Below, piece after piece: positions 26,759 through 37,400 of a stretch of DNA of 64,000 nucleotides. The translations under genes were made by a program, and so were the position numbers. Each line of letters begins with the position of its first letter. Position 1 is the first letter of the stretch. The stretch covers positions 149,502 to 213,501 of the forward strand of contig NZ_FQZN01000008.1 in the NCBI RefSeq assembly GCF_900142015.1. The letters run 5' to 3'. The notes beneath the pieces are model-generated. The model had not been told where the DNA came from and made no database searches. It was given only the letters and a program-made list of their open reading frames with translations. Origin of the DNA: Bacteroides stercorirosoris (GTDB lineage Bacteria; Bacteroidota; Bacteroidia; Bacteroidales; Bacteroidaceae).

Positions 26759-27193
26759 ATGGAAGAAATTCAATTTAACCACACCCTGCCCATACAACTA
26801 CGATTTAATGATGTCGATAAGTTCGGCCACGTGAACAATACGGTTTACTTCTCTTTCTATGATTTGGGAAAAACCGAGTACTTTGCTTCTGTGTGTCCGG
26901 ATGTCGATTGGGAAAGAGACGGTATCGTCGTTGTACACATCGAAGCGAACTTCCTTGCACAGATTTACGGTTCGGACCACATTGCCGTACAAACTGCCGT
27001 TACGGAAATCGGAACTAAAAGTTTTCACCTCGCCCAGCGGGTGATCGACACGGAAACAAAGGAAGTCAAATGCGTTTGCACCTCCATCATGGTTGCTTTC
27101 AATCTTGAAAAACATGAATCCAAGCCACTGGAAGAGGAATGGATTCAGGCAATCTGTAAATATGAAGGGAGAGATTTGAGAAAGAAGAAATAA
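26759..27193 (+). CDS. Acyl-CoA thioesterase, 4HBT hotdog fold
   Basis: The product has 144 residues. The N-terminal stretch LRFNDVDKFGHVNNTVYFSFYD is the 4-hydroxybenzoyl-CoA thioesterase signature with its catalytic Asp. A strand pair (VVVHIEANFLAQIYGSD) follows, as in YbgC-like enzymes. It would hydrolyse acyl-CoA or acyl-ACP thioesters; the substrate is not visible. It converges with the regulator gene at 27206, leaving 12 bases between stops. Confidence 0.9.
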   Translation: MEEIQFNHTLPIQLRFNDVDKFGHVNNTVYFSFYDLGKTEYFASVCPDVDWERDGIVVVHIEANFLAQIYGSDHIAVQTAVTEIGTKSFHLAQRVIDTETKEVKCVCTSIMVAFNLEKHESKPLEEEWIQAICKYEGRDLRKKK

Positions 27194-27205
27194 AGGATTT
27201 CCTCA

Positions 27206-28366
27206 TCACTTCACCCGGTGAATCTTCCGGTATTCAGCGGGTGAACATTCTTTCCACAACTTAAACTGACGAGACAGGTTCTTATAATCGGATAACCCCA
27301 CTGACATAGCAATATCTGCAATAGGTTCGTTACCCTCCAACAATAATTGGGAAAAACGCTCCATGCGTAAATTAAAAATATACTGGTAGATAGAACTTCC
27401 GGTGACTTGCTTGAAGTGTATCTCCAACAATCTTCTGGACAAGGGAACTTGGCGCACAATATCTTCTACCGTAAGCTTGGCAGCCAGATTCTGATGTATA
27501 TATTTCAGAGCAATCAGGATATAGGGATCACCGGTAGAATAAATATCAGTCGAGAGCCGGTTCACTATGCTTGTAGGATGTATAACCACATCTTCGCAAG
27601 AAACTTCTTTATCCCGTATCAACCTTTCTATCAATTCGGCAGCTTCATATCCTCCTTTCGCTATATTCAGGTTCACACTGGACAAAGGAGGATCGGACAA
27701 ACTACAGATAATCTCATCATTATCCACCCCCAAAACCGCTATTTCTTCAGGAATCTTGATGCCCAGCACCCTGCAAACTTCCATAATCTTATTTCCTTGT
27801 GTATCATCGCAGGCCATCAATGCCAGCGGATGCGGCAAAGACTTAATCCAGCTTGCTAACGGTTCGGATTCATAATACCACAAGTTTTCCAAAGGTTGTT
27901 TCTGGTATTCAAAGAAATTATCCCCAAACCCCTTCTCTGTGATTCTATCCCGAAACCCCAGACAACGTTCTTCTGACCAGACCACATTCTCATAGCCATA
28001 AAACGCAAAATTACGAAACCCTTTTTGCAGAAAAAAATCAGCAGCCATCCGCCCGGTCAACTTATATTCGCTTGTAATATTGGGAATAGTCGAAAAGCGA
28101 GACTTGAAATCCTGAGCCAATGCGATGATTCCATTCTCCCGGAATAACTCCACATCATCGCTATCATCAAACTGGGCAATAATAGCATCTGCCTGCCACT
28201 TTTTGGCCCATTTCAACACTCCGGGAATGCCATGAGCCTGTTTATAAGAAGGGGGCATCCGGCATACCACCCAAGGTTCGCGCTCCTTGGAGTATTCCAG
28301 AATCCCCCTTAATAGATTGTGGGCAAAAGCTTCGGTAAAATCTGTCAAAAGAATTAATCTAATCAT
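27206..28366 (-). CDS. XylR-like transcriptional regulator (sugar-binding plus AraC HTH)
   Basis: The product has 386 residues. The N-terminal about 270 residues form a LacI/periplasmic-binding-type sensor (VLGVDNDEIICSLSDPPLSSVNL). The C-terminal about 100 residues are an AraC-type double HTH (PLSRRLLEIHFKQVTG; EPIADIAMSVGLSDYKNLSRQFK). This design matches XylR of E. coli and related Bacteroides regulators, which sense a sugar in the cytoplasm. It is the last gene of the GH2/ROK/SusCD operon, 20 bases after the GH2 gene, and is likely its regulator. Confidence 0.9.
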   Translation of the reverse strand: MIRLILLTDFTEAFAHNLLRGILEYSKEREPWVVCRMPPSYKQAHGIPGVLKWAKKWQADAIIAQFDDSDDVELFRENGIIALAQDFKSRFSTIPNITSEYKLTGRMAADFFLQKGFRNFAFYGYENVVWSEERCLGFRDRITEKGFGDNFFEYQKQPLENLWYYESEPLASWIKSLPHPLALMACDDTQGNKIMEVCRVLGIKIPEEIAVLGVDNDEIICSLSDPPLSSVNLNIAKGGYEAAELIERLIRDKEVSCEDVVIHPTSIVNRLSTDIYSTGDPYILIALKYIHQNLAAKLTVEDIVRQVPLSRRLLEIHFKQVTGSSIYQYIFNLRMERFSQLLLEGNEPIADIAMSVGLSDYKNLSRQFKLWKECSPAEYRKIHRVK

Positions 28367-28386
28367 AGTGCCCGCAAGTTACTCAC

Positions 28387-31020
28387 TTATTTCGTGTTCC
28401 CCAAAGAGAGTTCCATCTTTTTCTCCGGTACATTCCAGCCGGAAATTGTCAAAGTCACAGACTTTGCCTGAGCTACTGATTGTGGCACAACACATTTCAA
28501 AGTCCGTTTTCCCCCGGGGATTACAGATAAATAATTATCCTCCCAGAATACCGGATAAAGCAGTTCTCCCTTTTCATTTTTCAGTGAAAGACGAATAAAG
28601 AATGCTAATGCCGTCGAAGCATTTTCAAGTGTGACTTCAACTATCGCATTATCTTTCTCTTGCCTGACTATGGCATTCATATCACAGTTTGCCCGGGGCA
28701 TAGTTGCCAGTCCGGTAAAATCGGCTGACTTCTTAACCGGAGTCCGTATCCAATCTGTATTTACCCAATCATTCACATCCTGCGTGGCCGAAAGACAATA
28801 GAAGTTATCAATCATGAGATCACCCTCTTTATCATTCAATTGCAAATATAAAAAAGCATTGTCTTTTACTACCGGAACGTCAAAAGCCTTCACCACCGTA
28901 TAAGGAGCAACCTCCAAGTCTGTGGCTTGCTGCGCCGATATTTTACCATCAAGACCGTACAAAGACATCATTCCCCGCATCCGGACCGTTTCCGCACCTT
29001 CATTTACTGCATAAACTACATTCCGACCATAATGATATATCAATTGTTGCGGAGTATTGGATTTCTTCACAGAATAATATGCAGCAGTCGGAATCAGATA
29101 ATGATCGTATAACTGCCAGTACAAGGAAGGCCAAGCAGAATTAAGCATCCATTGCACAATGCCCGTGGCACGGGGAATATTTACACGAAATGCCTCGAAC
29201 ATAGTACGTGTACCTTCATAGTTCAGCCAATCTGCTTTCAGAAGAAAATCATTCAGATCTTTAGCCTCACCATAGCGGGCAGTAATACTCTCTTTCAGAA
29301 CTTCCAGAGAATTCATGGCCGCATCGGAAACCGTGCAATGATAATCCCACTCTTTACCCGCCGGCCAAAGTTTATCAGACGGAATCATCCTGCGTAGTGA
29401 CTCTATTACGGGCAATTGTGCCCCGATTCCTGTTTCTGTATTAAATCCGAACGCCCCACCCGGCGCTTCTTCCGAATACCAATAGCCGGGAGCAACATAA
29501 TCATACGGACCCGCCATTTTCATGCCGGTAGCTCCCGTCACTTCACTGGTCAGCTCTTTAGCCGCTCCTATGTAAGGACGATCATCTGTCTGAGACAGGT
29601 AAGCCTGGTAACGTTTCTCCAACTCGGGACGCGGAATCATATCACTGCCCACAAACCATGCAATAATGGACGGATGATTGCGTAACCAAAGTACCTGGTC
29701 ATTCAGTGAACGGGCTATCAGATCCATGTCTGCCTCAGACTTGATTCCACCAAACTCATCACACGGAGAACCAAGATAATTATCCCATTCCCAATGACAG
29801 CTCCACCCTACCAACACCAATAAGCCATAGCGGTCACACAAATCATACACACTCTGAGAAGTTCCCCAAATATTCTCAAACCGGATAGAGTTCAGATTCA
29901 TATCACGTACATACTGAACCTGTATCTCATTAGTGGCAGGCGTATCCCGCAGGAAAATATCATCCGTCCAACCGGCACTTCTCACCAACACTTTTTTGCC
30001 ATTCAACAAAAATCCACGATATCCTTCTTCTGTAAAATAGTCCTTTATCTCACGCACACCGAAGTCTACGGTTTCCTTGTCTGACGTCTTACCATCTATC
30101 TCGAAAGCCAGATCCATACTGTACATTTCCGGATTACCCATATTATGACACCACCAAATGCGCGGATTCTTTAAATGTAATAAATCCGCTTCTTCCGAGG
30201 TTACTTTCACCCTTTTCGATTCTTTGGCAGCAAGTGATACCGGGATGCAGAACGTCTTTCCTTCCAGTGTTCCGGTCAGTTGTCCCGTCACGGTTTGATC
30301 AGATTCATTCGTCAACTGAGTTTCTACTGTCAACCAAGCCTCGTCCAACGTTTCCGTGTTTACTTTAGAGTGTACTACGGAATTTTCCATACTCACCTCA
30401 TTGTTCATCAGTATACGTACTTCCCGAAAGATACCCATACTCTCATCTGCCGGACGCGGATTCCAATCCACAAAGCCTATATTCGGCTCTCCGGGTTGCG
30501 CTCTGAATACTTCCACAGCCAATATATTCTTCTCCTGAGCCACTTCCGTTATATCCAGTCTGTGACGACGGAAAGTTCCATACACAGAATCACGAGCAGC
30601 AATTTGCTTCCCGTTCAACCAGATATTAGCGGCATAACTGACACCATCGAACATCAGCGAAGCATGTTGTCCTTTCGCCAGACGCGGCAATTCAAATTCA
30701 GTCCGATACCACCATGTAGTATCAAAAAGAGATTTATCGATATTTTCATAGTTCATCCCTTCCAGTACATCCGTATAAATCCCATTCCGGATTAATGTAC
30801 CCATCACTGTAGAAGGTACTATTGCATCATACCACTCATCTGTTTTCACCTGAGAGGAGGAAATTTCTTCGCCCGAAGAGGATATCTTAGCCGAAGACTG
30901 AACCTTCCATCCATCCGAAAGCAGTGAATCACCCGCAGACAAGTCACTTTTTTCGCACGAAGACAGCGTCATTGCAAGACAACCGAACAAAGTCAACGAT
31001 TTAATCAAATTACTTTTCAT
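28387..31020 (-). CDS. Glycoside hydrolase family 2, exo-beta-D-glucosaminidase type
   Basis: The product has 877 residues and is a lipoprotein (LAMTLSSCEK). It has the GH2 order: sugar-binding jelly roll (about 40-220), Ig-like domain, then TIM barrel and C-terminal beta domains. The catalytic sites read WFVGSD (acid/base Asp460) and FGFNTETG (nucleophile Glu529). Most GH2 enzymes have Asn-Glu at the first site; Asp there, about 70 residues before the nucleophile, is the mark of the exo-beta-D-glucosaminidase (CsxA-like) subfamily. A beta-mannosidase-like specificity remains possible. It lies between the ROK kinase and the regulator. Confidence 0.85.
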   Translation of the reverse strand: MKSNLIKSLTLFGCLAMTLSSCEKSDLSAGDSLLSDGWKVQSSAKISSSGEEISSSQVKTDEWYDAIVPSTVMGTLIRNGIYTDVLEGMNYENIDKSLFDTTWWYRTEFELPRLAKGQHASLMFDGVSYAANIWLNGKQIAARDSVYGTFRRHRLDITEVAQEKNILAVEVFRAQPGEPNIGFVDWNPRPADESMGIFREVRILMNNEVSMENSVVHSKVNTETLDEAWLTVETQLTNESDQTVTGQLTGTLEGKTFCIPVSLAAKESKRVKVTSEEADLLHLKNPRIWWCHNMGNPEMYSMDLAFEIDGKTSDKETVDFGVREIKDYFTEEGYRGFLLNGKKVLVRSAGWTDDIFLRDTPATNEIQVQYVRDMNLNSIRFENIWGTSQSVYDLCDRYGLLVLVGWSCHWEWDNYLGSPCDEFGGIKSEADMDLIARSLNDQVLWLRNHPSIIAWFVGSDMIPRPELEKRYQAYLSQTDDRPYIGAAKELTSEVTGATGMKMAGPYDYVAPGYWYSEEAPGGAFGFNTETGIGAQLPVIESLRRMIPSDKLWPAGKEWDYHCTVSDAAMNSLEVLKESITARYGEAKDLNDFLLKADWLNYEGTRTMFEAFRVNIPRATGIVQWMLNSAWPSLYWQLYDHYLIPTAAYYSVKKSNTPQQLIYHYGRNVVYAVNEGAETVRMRGMMSLYGLDGKISAQQATDLEVAPYTVVKAFDVPVVKDNAFLYLQLNDKEGDLMIDNFYCLSATQDVNDWVNTDWIRTPVKKSADFTGLATMPRANCDMNAIVRQEKDNAIVEVTLENASTALAFFIRLSLKNEKGELLYPVFWEDNYLSVIPGGKRTLKCVVPQSVAQAKSVTLTISGWNVPEKKMELSLGNTK

Positions 31021-31043
31021 ATACTCTTAACTCTAAATTATTT

Positions 31044-31877
31044 TTAATGACTTCCTACTAAAGCGGATGCACCCAACAGTGCCACATCTTCCACCTCAGT
31101 AACAAAAACCTTCACCCGCTTCACCGTTTCTGCATAAGGAAATGTCTGCATAGCCTTATACATGGCATGTTGATAGAAAGCAAATGCAGACGCTATACCT
31201 CCACCTATCACAATGGCTTCGGGATCGTACGTAAACAGTACAGCTTTCATCAATTCACCTATATGAGAACCAAACTCATCCCAGACTTCCAAAGATTTCG
31301 TATCTCCCGTTGCCGCTCTTTCCGCAGCTTCCTTACCAGTCAGGTTATGATACCTGACAAAAAATCCGCTACTGCAATAATGTTCAAAATCATAGGAAAG
31401 ATAGGGTAAGGATCCCACTTCTCCCGCACCGGTATTCTGCCCGCAATAGAGTTCGCCATTTATAATGATTCCCGTACCGATACCTGTGCCGATTGTCATT
31501 CCCACTAAATTCCGGTACCGCCTCCCTTCGCCGAAAAGTTTCACCCCCAGCGCAAAGCAATTAGAATCGTTATTGATATAAGCCGGAACCGAAAAACGTT
31601 CTTCCAGCAATCGCTTCAACGGAACCTCCTTCCAGGAAGGAATATTCGCTACATTATATACGACACCTTCCTCTGAGTCGACAACCGAAGGAACTCCCAC
31701 ACCTATGCCTTTCACTTCCGGACACATCATCAGGTTTATCAAACTCTCCAACCGGGCTAACACTTCCTCATACGTTGCTTTAGCGGGGCAAGATACAACT
31801 TCTTTTCTTACTAAAGAACCGTTTTCCACTAAACCAACGCGCATGTTGGTTCCTCCTAAATCTATACCTATTTTCAT
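31044..31877 (-). CDS. ROK-family sugar kinase
   Basis: The product has 277 residues. The phosphate-binding start is MKIGIDLGGTNMRVGLV, and the ATP/sugar sites are INNDSNCFALG and TIGTGIGTGIIING. The ROK zinc motif (CxCGxxGCxE) is missing: the matching part reads FEHYCSSGFFV. It lies 23 bases before the GH2 gene and probably phosphorylates the monosaccharide released by it; glucosamine or glucose is an inference from the GH2 type. Confidence 0.9.
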   Translation of the reverse strand: MKIGIDLGGTNMRVGLVENGSLVRKEVVSCPAKATYEEVLARLESLINLMMCPEVKGIGVGVPSVVDSEEGVVYNVANIPSWKEVPLKRLLEERFSVPAYINNDSNCFALGVKLFGEGRRYRNLVGMTIGTGIGTGIIINGELYCGQNTGAGEVGSLPYLSYDFEHYCSSGFFVRYHNLTGKEAAERAATGDTKSLEVWDEFGSHIGELMKAVLFTYDPEAIVIGGGIASAFAFYQHAMYKAMQTFPYAETVKRVKVFVTEVEDVALLGASALVGSH

Positions 31878-31965
31878 TTCCTATAATTTATATTCAAGAA
31901 AGCGGAAGCAGAGAACATCAAAGGGGGGAGTTCTCTACATTCCGTCTATCTTTTACGTGTTAAAG

Positions 31966-32781
31966 TTATTTCTTTCTAAAGCACCAGAATGTAGCATCGG
32001 TCCATGCTTCTGCATCCGAAGGATTCCAGCATAACACCATTGTATCATCCGTTAATTCCAGAATCTCAAAGGTAGTAATCGTATTGGATTCATCGTAAAA
32101 AGCATGTCCGCTCAATACCGAGACTCCCGTCAGTTTTAACTGACCGAGAGACCACTGTTCTCCATTGTCAGGATTGGTCTTGACCACTGACATATCAAAG
32201 GAAAATGTTCCTTTCTCCAGCACATTACCATCTGCATCTATCTTACTCAGATTCGGTCCGCCATTAAGGTCGAACATCAGCTCACAATCCAGGTCCTCCA
32301 ACTCTTCGACAGGCGTAACATCCCAACTCGGCTCAAACTCAGTCAGCCAGCCACCTGTACCATACACAGCATCATAGTCTTCCAGATTCCAGACCCATGC
32401 TTTCCCATTCGTTCCGGAACCGGCGAAGAAAGCCCATTCTTTGGCTACAGGATGGTCTATCTTAGTAATAGTAACCGTACGGGTGGTAGCTACCTGTCCA
32501 CCATCACAGAAACCGATGAACTTGATCGTCTGTTCACCCAGAAATGGCAACGCAGCCGTAACGGTTTGCTTGGTGGAAATGCCTGTAATATGATCCCAAT
32601 AACTGCCTACACCGGGCGTATTATTCGTCATGACAATCTCATTGCCGCCTTCCGTAGTGGCGTGTACATCCAGCTTCAGTTCACTCTCACTGACCACACC
32701 ACCCATTTCTTTATTGTCAACCACCGGATCGCATGCTACCAGCAGCCATATCGATAAAATTCCTATCGCTATATTTTTCAT
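31966..32781 (-). CDS. Surface lipoprotein of the PUL, SGBP-like
   Basis: From the ATG at 32781 (MKNIAIGILSIWLLVACDP) the product has 271 residues; the longer frame overlaps the SusD stop. A lipobox is followed by an Ig/PKD-like beta domain (LPFLGEQTIKFIGFCDGGQVA) and a C-terminal domain rich in Trp and Asp (WAFFAGSGTNGKAWVWNLEDYD), which could bind sugar. Its place right after SusD matches surface glycan-binding proteins (SusE/F position). I do not recognise a named family. Confidence 0.75.
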   Translation of the reverse strand: MKNIAIGILSIWLLVACDPVVDNKEMGGVVSESELKLDVHATTEGGNEIVMTNNTPGVGSYWDHITGISTKQTVTAALPFLGEQTIKFIGFCDGGQVATTRTVTITKIDHPVAKEWAFFAGSGTNGKAWVWNLEDYDAVYGTGGWLTEFEPSWDVTPVEELEDLDCELMFDLNGGPNLSKIDADGNVLEKGTFSFDMSVVKTNPDNGEQWSLGQLKLTGVSVLSGHAFYDESNTITTFEILELTDDTMVLCWNPSDAEAWTDATFWCFRKK

Positions 32782-32801
32782 ATCCGAATATTTTAAAATC
32801 A

Positions 32802-34478
32802 TTAATTCATATTACTCTCATTTCCCCAACCCGGATTTTGTTCCAATACTCCAGCCGACAAATCAATCTGCGTCTTAGGCAACGGCATCAATCCTTTTGT
32901 AGCCTGAAGGCGTTGTGCTATATCCCCCATATCCATGCGGGTTTCAACCATATTATCCAAAACTTTCACACCATTTTGCTGACTCAGAACTTCTCCGGCA
33001 ATTCCCCAACGAAGCAAATCATAATAGCGTAAACCCTCGAAAGCAAGTTCCCAATGGCGTTCATTACGCAGAGCTTCATCCGAGTAAGCCACAGCTTCCA
33101 GTCCGGCTCTCGCACGTACTCGATTCATAGGAGCTGCATCACGTTTCAGTTCGGCAGCCATCAACAAGACATCAGCAAAACGGATGATTACCAAATCCTG
33201 CGTATTATTCAACTGATAATCCGGATCAATCCCAGGATAGAGAATACGGCTATAGTTCACACTCTCTCCATCCTCGTTATAAGCATTGATAGCCATATAC
33301 TTCTTCTGCCAATAACCGGTTTCGTTCATCTGCTTATCACATCCCCAGCCATAATCAGGCATTTCCTTCTCCACACTCATAATAGAAGCTTCACGGCGAA
33401 TGTCCTTAGAAGGCCACGATTCCCACAGCTTTGAGTTCACTGTTCCTATCCCCCAGCCTATGCCGAAAGGAAAAATATCATCCAAGCTCGCCGGTTCGCG
33501 GGGAGACGAATACAGACAAACCTCATTATTATACCACGGATTATCCCAAGTAGCTTTCGCCGAATAACGAATAGCGAAAACTGTTTCTACATTGGCTCCA
33601 TCTTCTCCTACCCAGTTCAAATCATTATCCTGAGCATATTTATAATCCTTTTTGGTATGAACATTACTGTAAGGCCACAAGTTCCTGAAATCACTAATCA
33701 GGTCATGCCCGCTGTTGTTTATGCAATCATCCAGATAGTTAATAACATCCGCCTTTGACAACGAACCATTATCCGGCAACGGTATACTTTCCTTTTGATA
33801 ATAACCGGTATAAAACAAATAAACCCGTGCCAATAAAGCTTCTGCCGCCCATTTGGTAGCACGCCCCAACTCCGAACTATTGGCGGGACTATACTTGACG
33901 GAAGGCAACTTCTCAATAGCGGTTTTCAAATCAGATGCAATCTGCGCATACAGTTCTTCCGCCGATGCCCGTGGAATATTCGTCGGTTCAGAAGTTATAA
34001 GCAAAGGAACAGTACCGAACAGACGACATAAATCGAAATAAAAATAAGCACGCAGGAAGCAGGCCTGCCCTTCAATCTTGTCACGAACCTCCTGGCTCTC
34101 CCAACTGATACCGTCCAATGAACTCAACAACATATTACTGCGATAGATAGCACGGTAATCCTGTTTCCAAACATCAGCAAACATATTCTCATCAACTTTC
34201 TTCAACCTGTCTACTGCATGCATACGCCGGTCATCCGGTCCGCCGCCTCCAAAACGATCATCAGAAAGCAACTCAGCTGTCAGAAAGAAACTTTGTCCAT
34301 CTTCTCCCGGAGTCATTTCACGGAGCAACGCATATACACCTGTCAGTGCAGTTTCCGCATCTCCAGAGTTTTTAGGAAAATTGGAGTTATCTTTCTTCGT
34401 CAGATTTTCACTATCCAAAAATCCTTCACAGCCCGCAAAGAAAAGGGCTACTATCGAAAATATCCATATTTTTTTCAT
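32802..34478 (-). CDS. susD: SusD/RagB-family nutrient-binding lipoprotein
   Basis: The product has 558 residues, starting MKKIWIFSIVALFFAGCEGFLD with a lipobox. The TPR-like SusD core is seen in GQACFLRAYFYFDLCRLFGTVPL and the C-terminal RNERHWELAFEGLRYYDLLRWG. It forms the lid on the SusC barrel and binds the glycan. It starts 12 bases after the SusC stop. Confidence 0.95.
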   Translation of the reverse strand: MKKIWIFSIVALFFAGCEGFLDSENLTKKDNSNFPKNSGDAETALTGVYALLREMTPGEDGQSFFLTAELLSDDRFGGGGPDDRRMHAVDRLKKVDENMFADVWKQDYRAIYRSNMLLSSLDGISWESQEVRDKIEGQACFLRAYFYFDLCRLFGTVPLLITSEPTNIPRASAEELYAQIASDLKTAIEKLPSVKYSPANSSELGRATKWAAEALLARVYLFYTGYYQKESIPLPDNGSLSKADVINYLDDCINNSGHDLISDFRNLWPYSNVHTKKDYKYAQDNDLNWVGEDGANVETVFAIRYSAKATWDNPWYNNEVCLYSSPREPASLDDIFPFGIGWGIGTVNSKLWESWPSKDIRREASIMSVEKEMPDYGWGCDKQMNETGYWQKKYMAINAYNEDGESVNYSRILYPGIDPDYQLNNTQDLVIIRFADVLLMAAELKRDAAPMNRVRARAGLEAVAYSDEALRNERHWELAFEGLRYYDLLRWGIAGEVLSQQNGVKVLDNMVETRMDMGDIAQRLQATKGLMPLPKTQIDLSAGVLEQNPGWGNESNMN

Positions 34479-34490
34479 ACTACTTCTCCT

Positions 34491-37400
34491 TTAAAATTTA
34501 ATATTCACACCTACCATATAGGTTCTCGGGCTGGGATAGAAACCCAAATCAATGCCGGACACCCAATCCTGATAGCCACCATAGCCCACTTCCGGATCCA
34601 TTCCCGAGTAGCCGGTTATGGTGAACAGATTCTGTGCCGCCACATACAAACGGAGTTGCTTCAACGGCAGATTCTTAAATAATTTCTTGAAGTCATAACC
34701 TATTGTCAGGTTCTGCATACGAAGATAATCCCCATCTTCCATATAAAGTTCCGAAACGTACTGCCAGTTGGAGTGAGTACCTGATGTCAGACGGGGCAGT
34801 CTGTCTGACGTACCTTCACCATGCCAACGACCGAAGATATCAGACGTATAGTTTTGACGGGTATAGTCCACATACGAGCGATAGGACTTCATGATCTGAT
34901 TACCGAAAGCACCATTCATAGTCATACTGATATCGAATCCCTTATAGGATGCGCTCAAACTCAATCCCAGATTATAATCGGGATTAGGATCGCCTATCAT
35001 ATCCTGGTCGCCATCATCGATAACCCCGTTATGGTCACGGTCCACCCAGATTACATCACCCGGTTTTGTGCCGTCCAGTTTGGCGCCTTTATAATTGGCA
35101 ATCTGTTCTTCGGACTGAAAGATTCCCGCAGTAGAATAGCCATAGAAATATCCGATGGGATAACCTACTTGCGCACGATACATTTCCGTAGTCTGATTAC
35201 TTAATACATCCGGATCGCCATGAATAATGCCCTCTGCATTGGCTATACGGGTCACCTTATTCTTATTATGTGCCAGGTTAAGGATAGCGCTGTATTCAAA
35301 ATCAGAGATATGGTCGTTCCAGTTCAATGATATTTCATAGCCTTGATTGCGCACATCACCGCCATTCACAAACGGAGCACCCGTCCCGAATGAGTCCAAC
35401 ATCGGCGCAACAAGCAGCCAGTCCTTCGTATCTTTAATATAATAGTCGAAGTTTACCCCCAAACGATTGTTCAGGAAACGTGCATCCAAACCAAAATCCA
35501 ACTGTTCGGAAGTTTCCCAGGTCACATCCGGATTTGCCAGAATATCAGGATAACCTCCGGATGTCAGCACCGTCTTATCCGGTCCGAACGTATAATCAGC
35601 CCCGCCAAATGCAATGGTTGAAAGGTACTGGAAGCCATCAATATCCTGATTACCATTCTGTCCCCAACTGGCGCGTATCTTCAGAAAATCCATCCAGGAT
35701 TTAGTGGACTCCATGAAAGCTTCCTCCGAAATGGCCCAGCCGGCCGATACGGATGGGAAATATCCCCAACGATGCCCGCGTGCGAATTTAGAAGAACCGT
35801 CGATACGTAACACCGCGGTAGCCATATATTTGTTGGCATAATCATAATTCACCCTGCCAAAGAAAGAAGCCAGCGACTCTTTACCCCAGGGATAACCATG
35901 AAGACTGGTACGGTTGGTTATGGTTGGAGTGTTGCTCAGATAGGCATGTTTGAAATCATCGAAAATAGAATTTATATTACTTCCGCCTATCGTATCTCCC
36001 AATCCATGCTTTTCAATGGACTGGCCTAATAATACACCGAAACTATGATTGTTCAGTTTAAAATCATAAGTCACCGTATTCTCCCACATAATATTGCCAC
36101 CCATAGACATTTCCTGAGTCACACTATTGTTATCACTAAAGGTGTTGCTTGCCAATTTATAAACCGGAGTAAAACTACGGCTATTATCGGCATAAAACGA
36201 ATACCCGAAATTTGACTTCAGTTTCAGTCCGGTCACCGGTTGAATTGTAAGAAAGATATTCCCCTGCAACGCATGCGATTTAGCAATATTCTGTCCATTT
36301 GCATAATACATTTGTCCGATAGGATTGGCCTCACGTATTTCCCAGGGAATGGCATAATGAAAATTACCGTTTTCGTCTTTATTGGGCAAGAAAGGATTTG
36401 CATGCAACATATTGCGGATATCATTACTCCAAGTATCACCGATAGCGATACCGTTCCTCTCTGAATAAGAATAAGTCAGGTTCTCACCTACTTTGATGAT
36501 ATCCAGTTTGCCCTTGCGATACAAAGTATGTTCCGAATTGACACGCGCAGTGTAGCGGATATATTTAGGCTGTGCCGGAGATCCGATAATACCTTCCTGA
36601 TTGGTATATGCCAAGCCGATAGAGTAAACGGACTGTTCTGTACCTCCGGTGATATTCAAAGCGTGATTTTGTATCGGAGCATTCTTATTACGTGATTCAT
36701 CCAGCCAGTTCGTCCCCTTCCATGTACCGTTCTTCACTGCTTCCCAGTCAGGAACCAACGAAGCATAGTCGTAATCGGGCAAACCATCCATCATGCGTGC
36801 CTCGCTCATAATCATGGCAAATTCTTGTGCATTCAGCACATCAGGCATACGATACACGTTCTGCACACCGTAATATCCGTCATACGAAATCTCTGGTTTG
36901 CCAATGCGTCCTTGCTTTGTAGTCACCAGGATTACGCCATTGGCAGCACGCGAACCATAAATAGCCGCTGAGGCAGCATCTTTCAGTACATCAAGAGATT
37001 CAATATCGGCAGGATTCAGATTATTGATATCTCCGCCCGGCATACCATCTATAATATAAAGAGGTGAAGCCGATCCAGTAGTTCCCAAACCACGAATGGT
37101 AACTTTGAAACCTTCTCCCGGCATACCCGAACTTTGTGTGATATTCACACCGGGTGTTTGGCTTTGAAGGGCTCCCAGAGCATTCACTGTGTTCAGCTTG
37201 GCTATATTGTCGCCTTTCACCTGAACAGTGGCTCCGGTGACTAATTTCTTTTTCTGCACTCCGTAGCCCACAACCACCACTTCATCCAGCATCTCACTGT
37301 CTTCCTCCAAGGCTATTTTCAAGGGAGCCATAGCAGAGCTTACTTTAACTGATTGCCCCAGATAGCCTACATAAGTAACAGAAATTTCACATGGTAGAGA

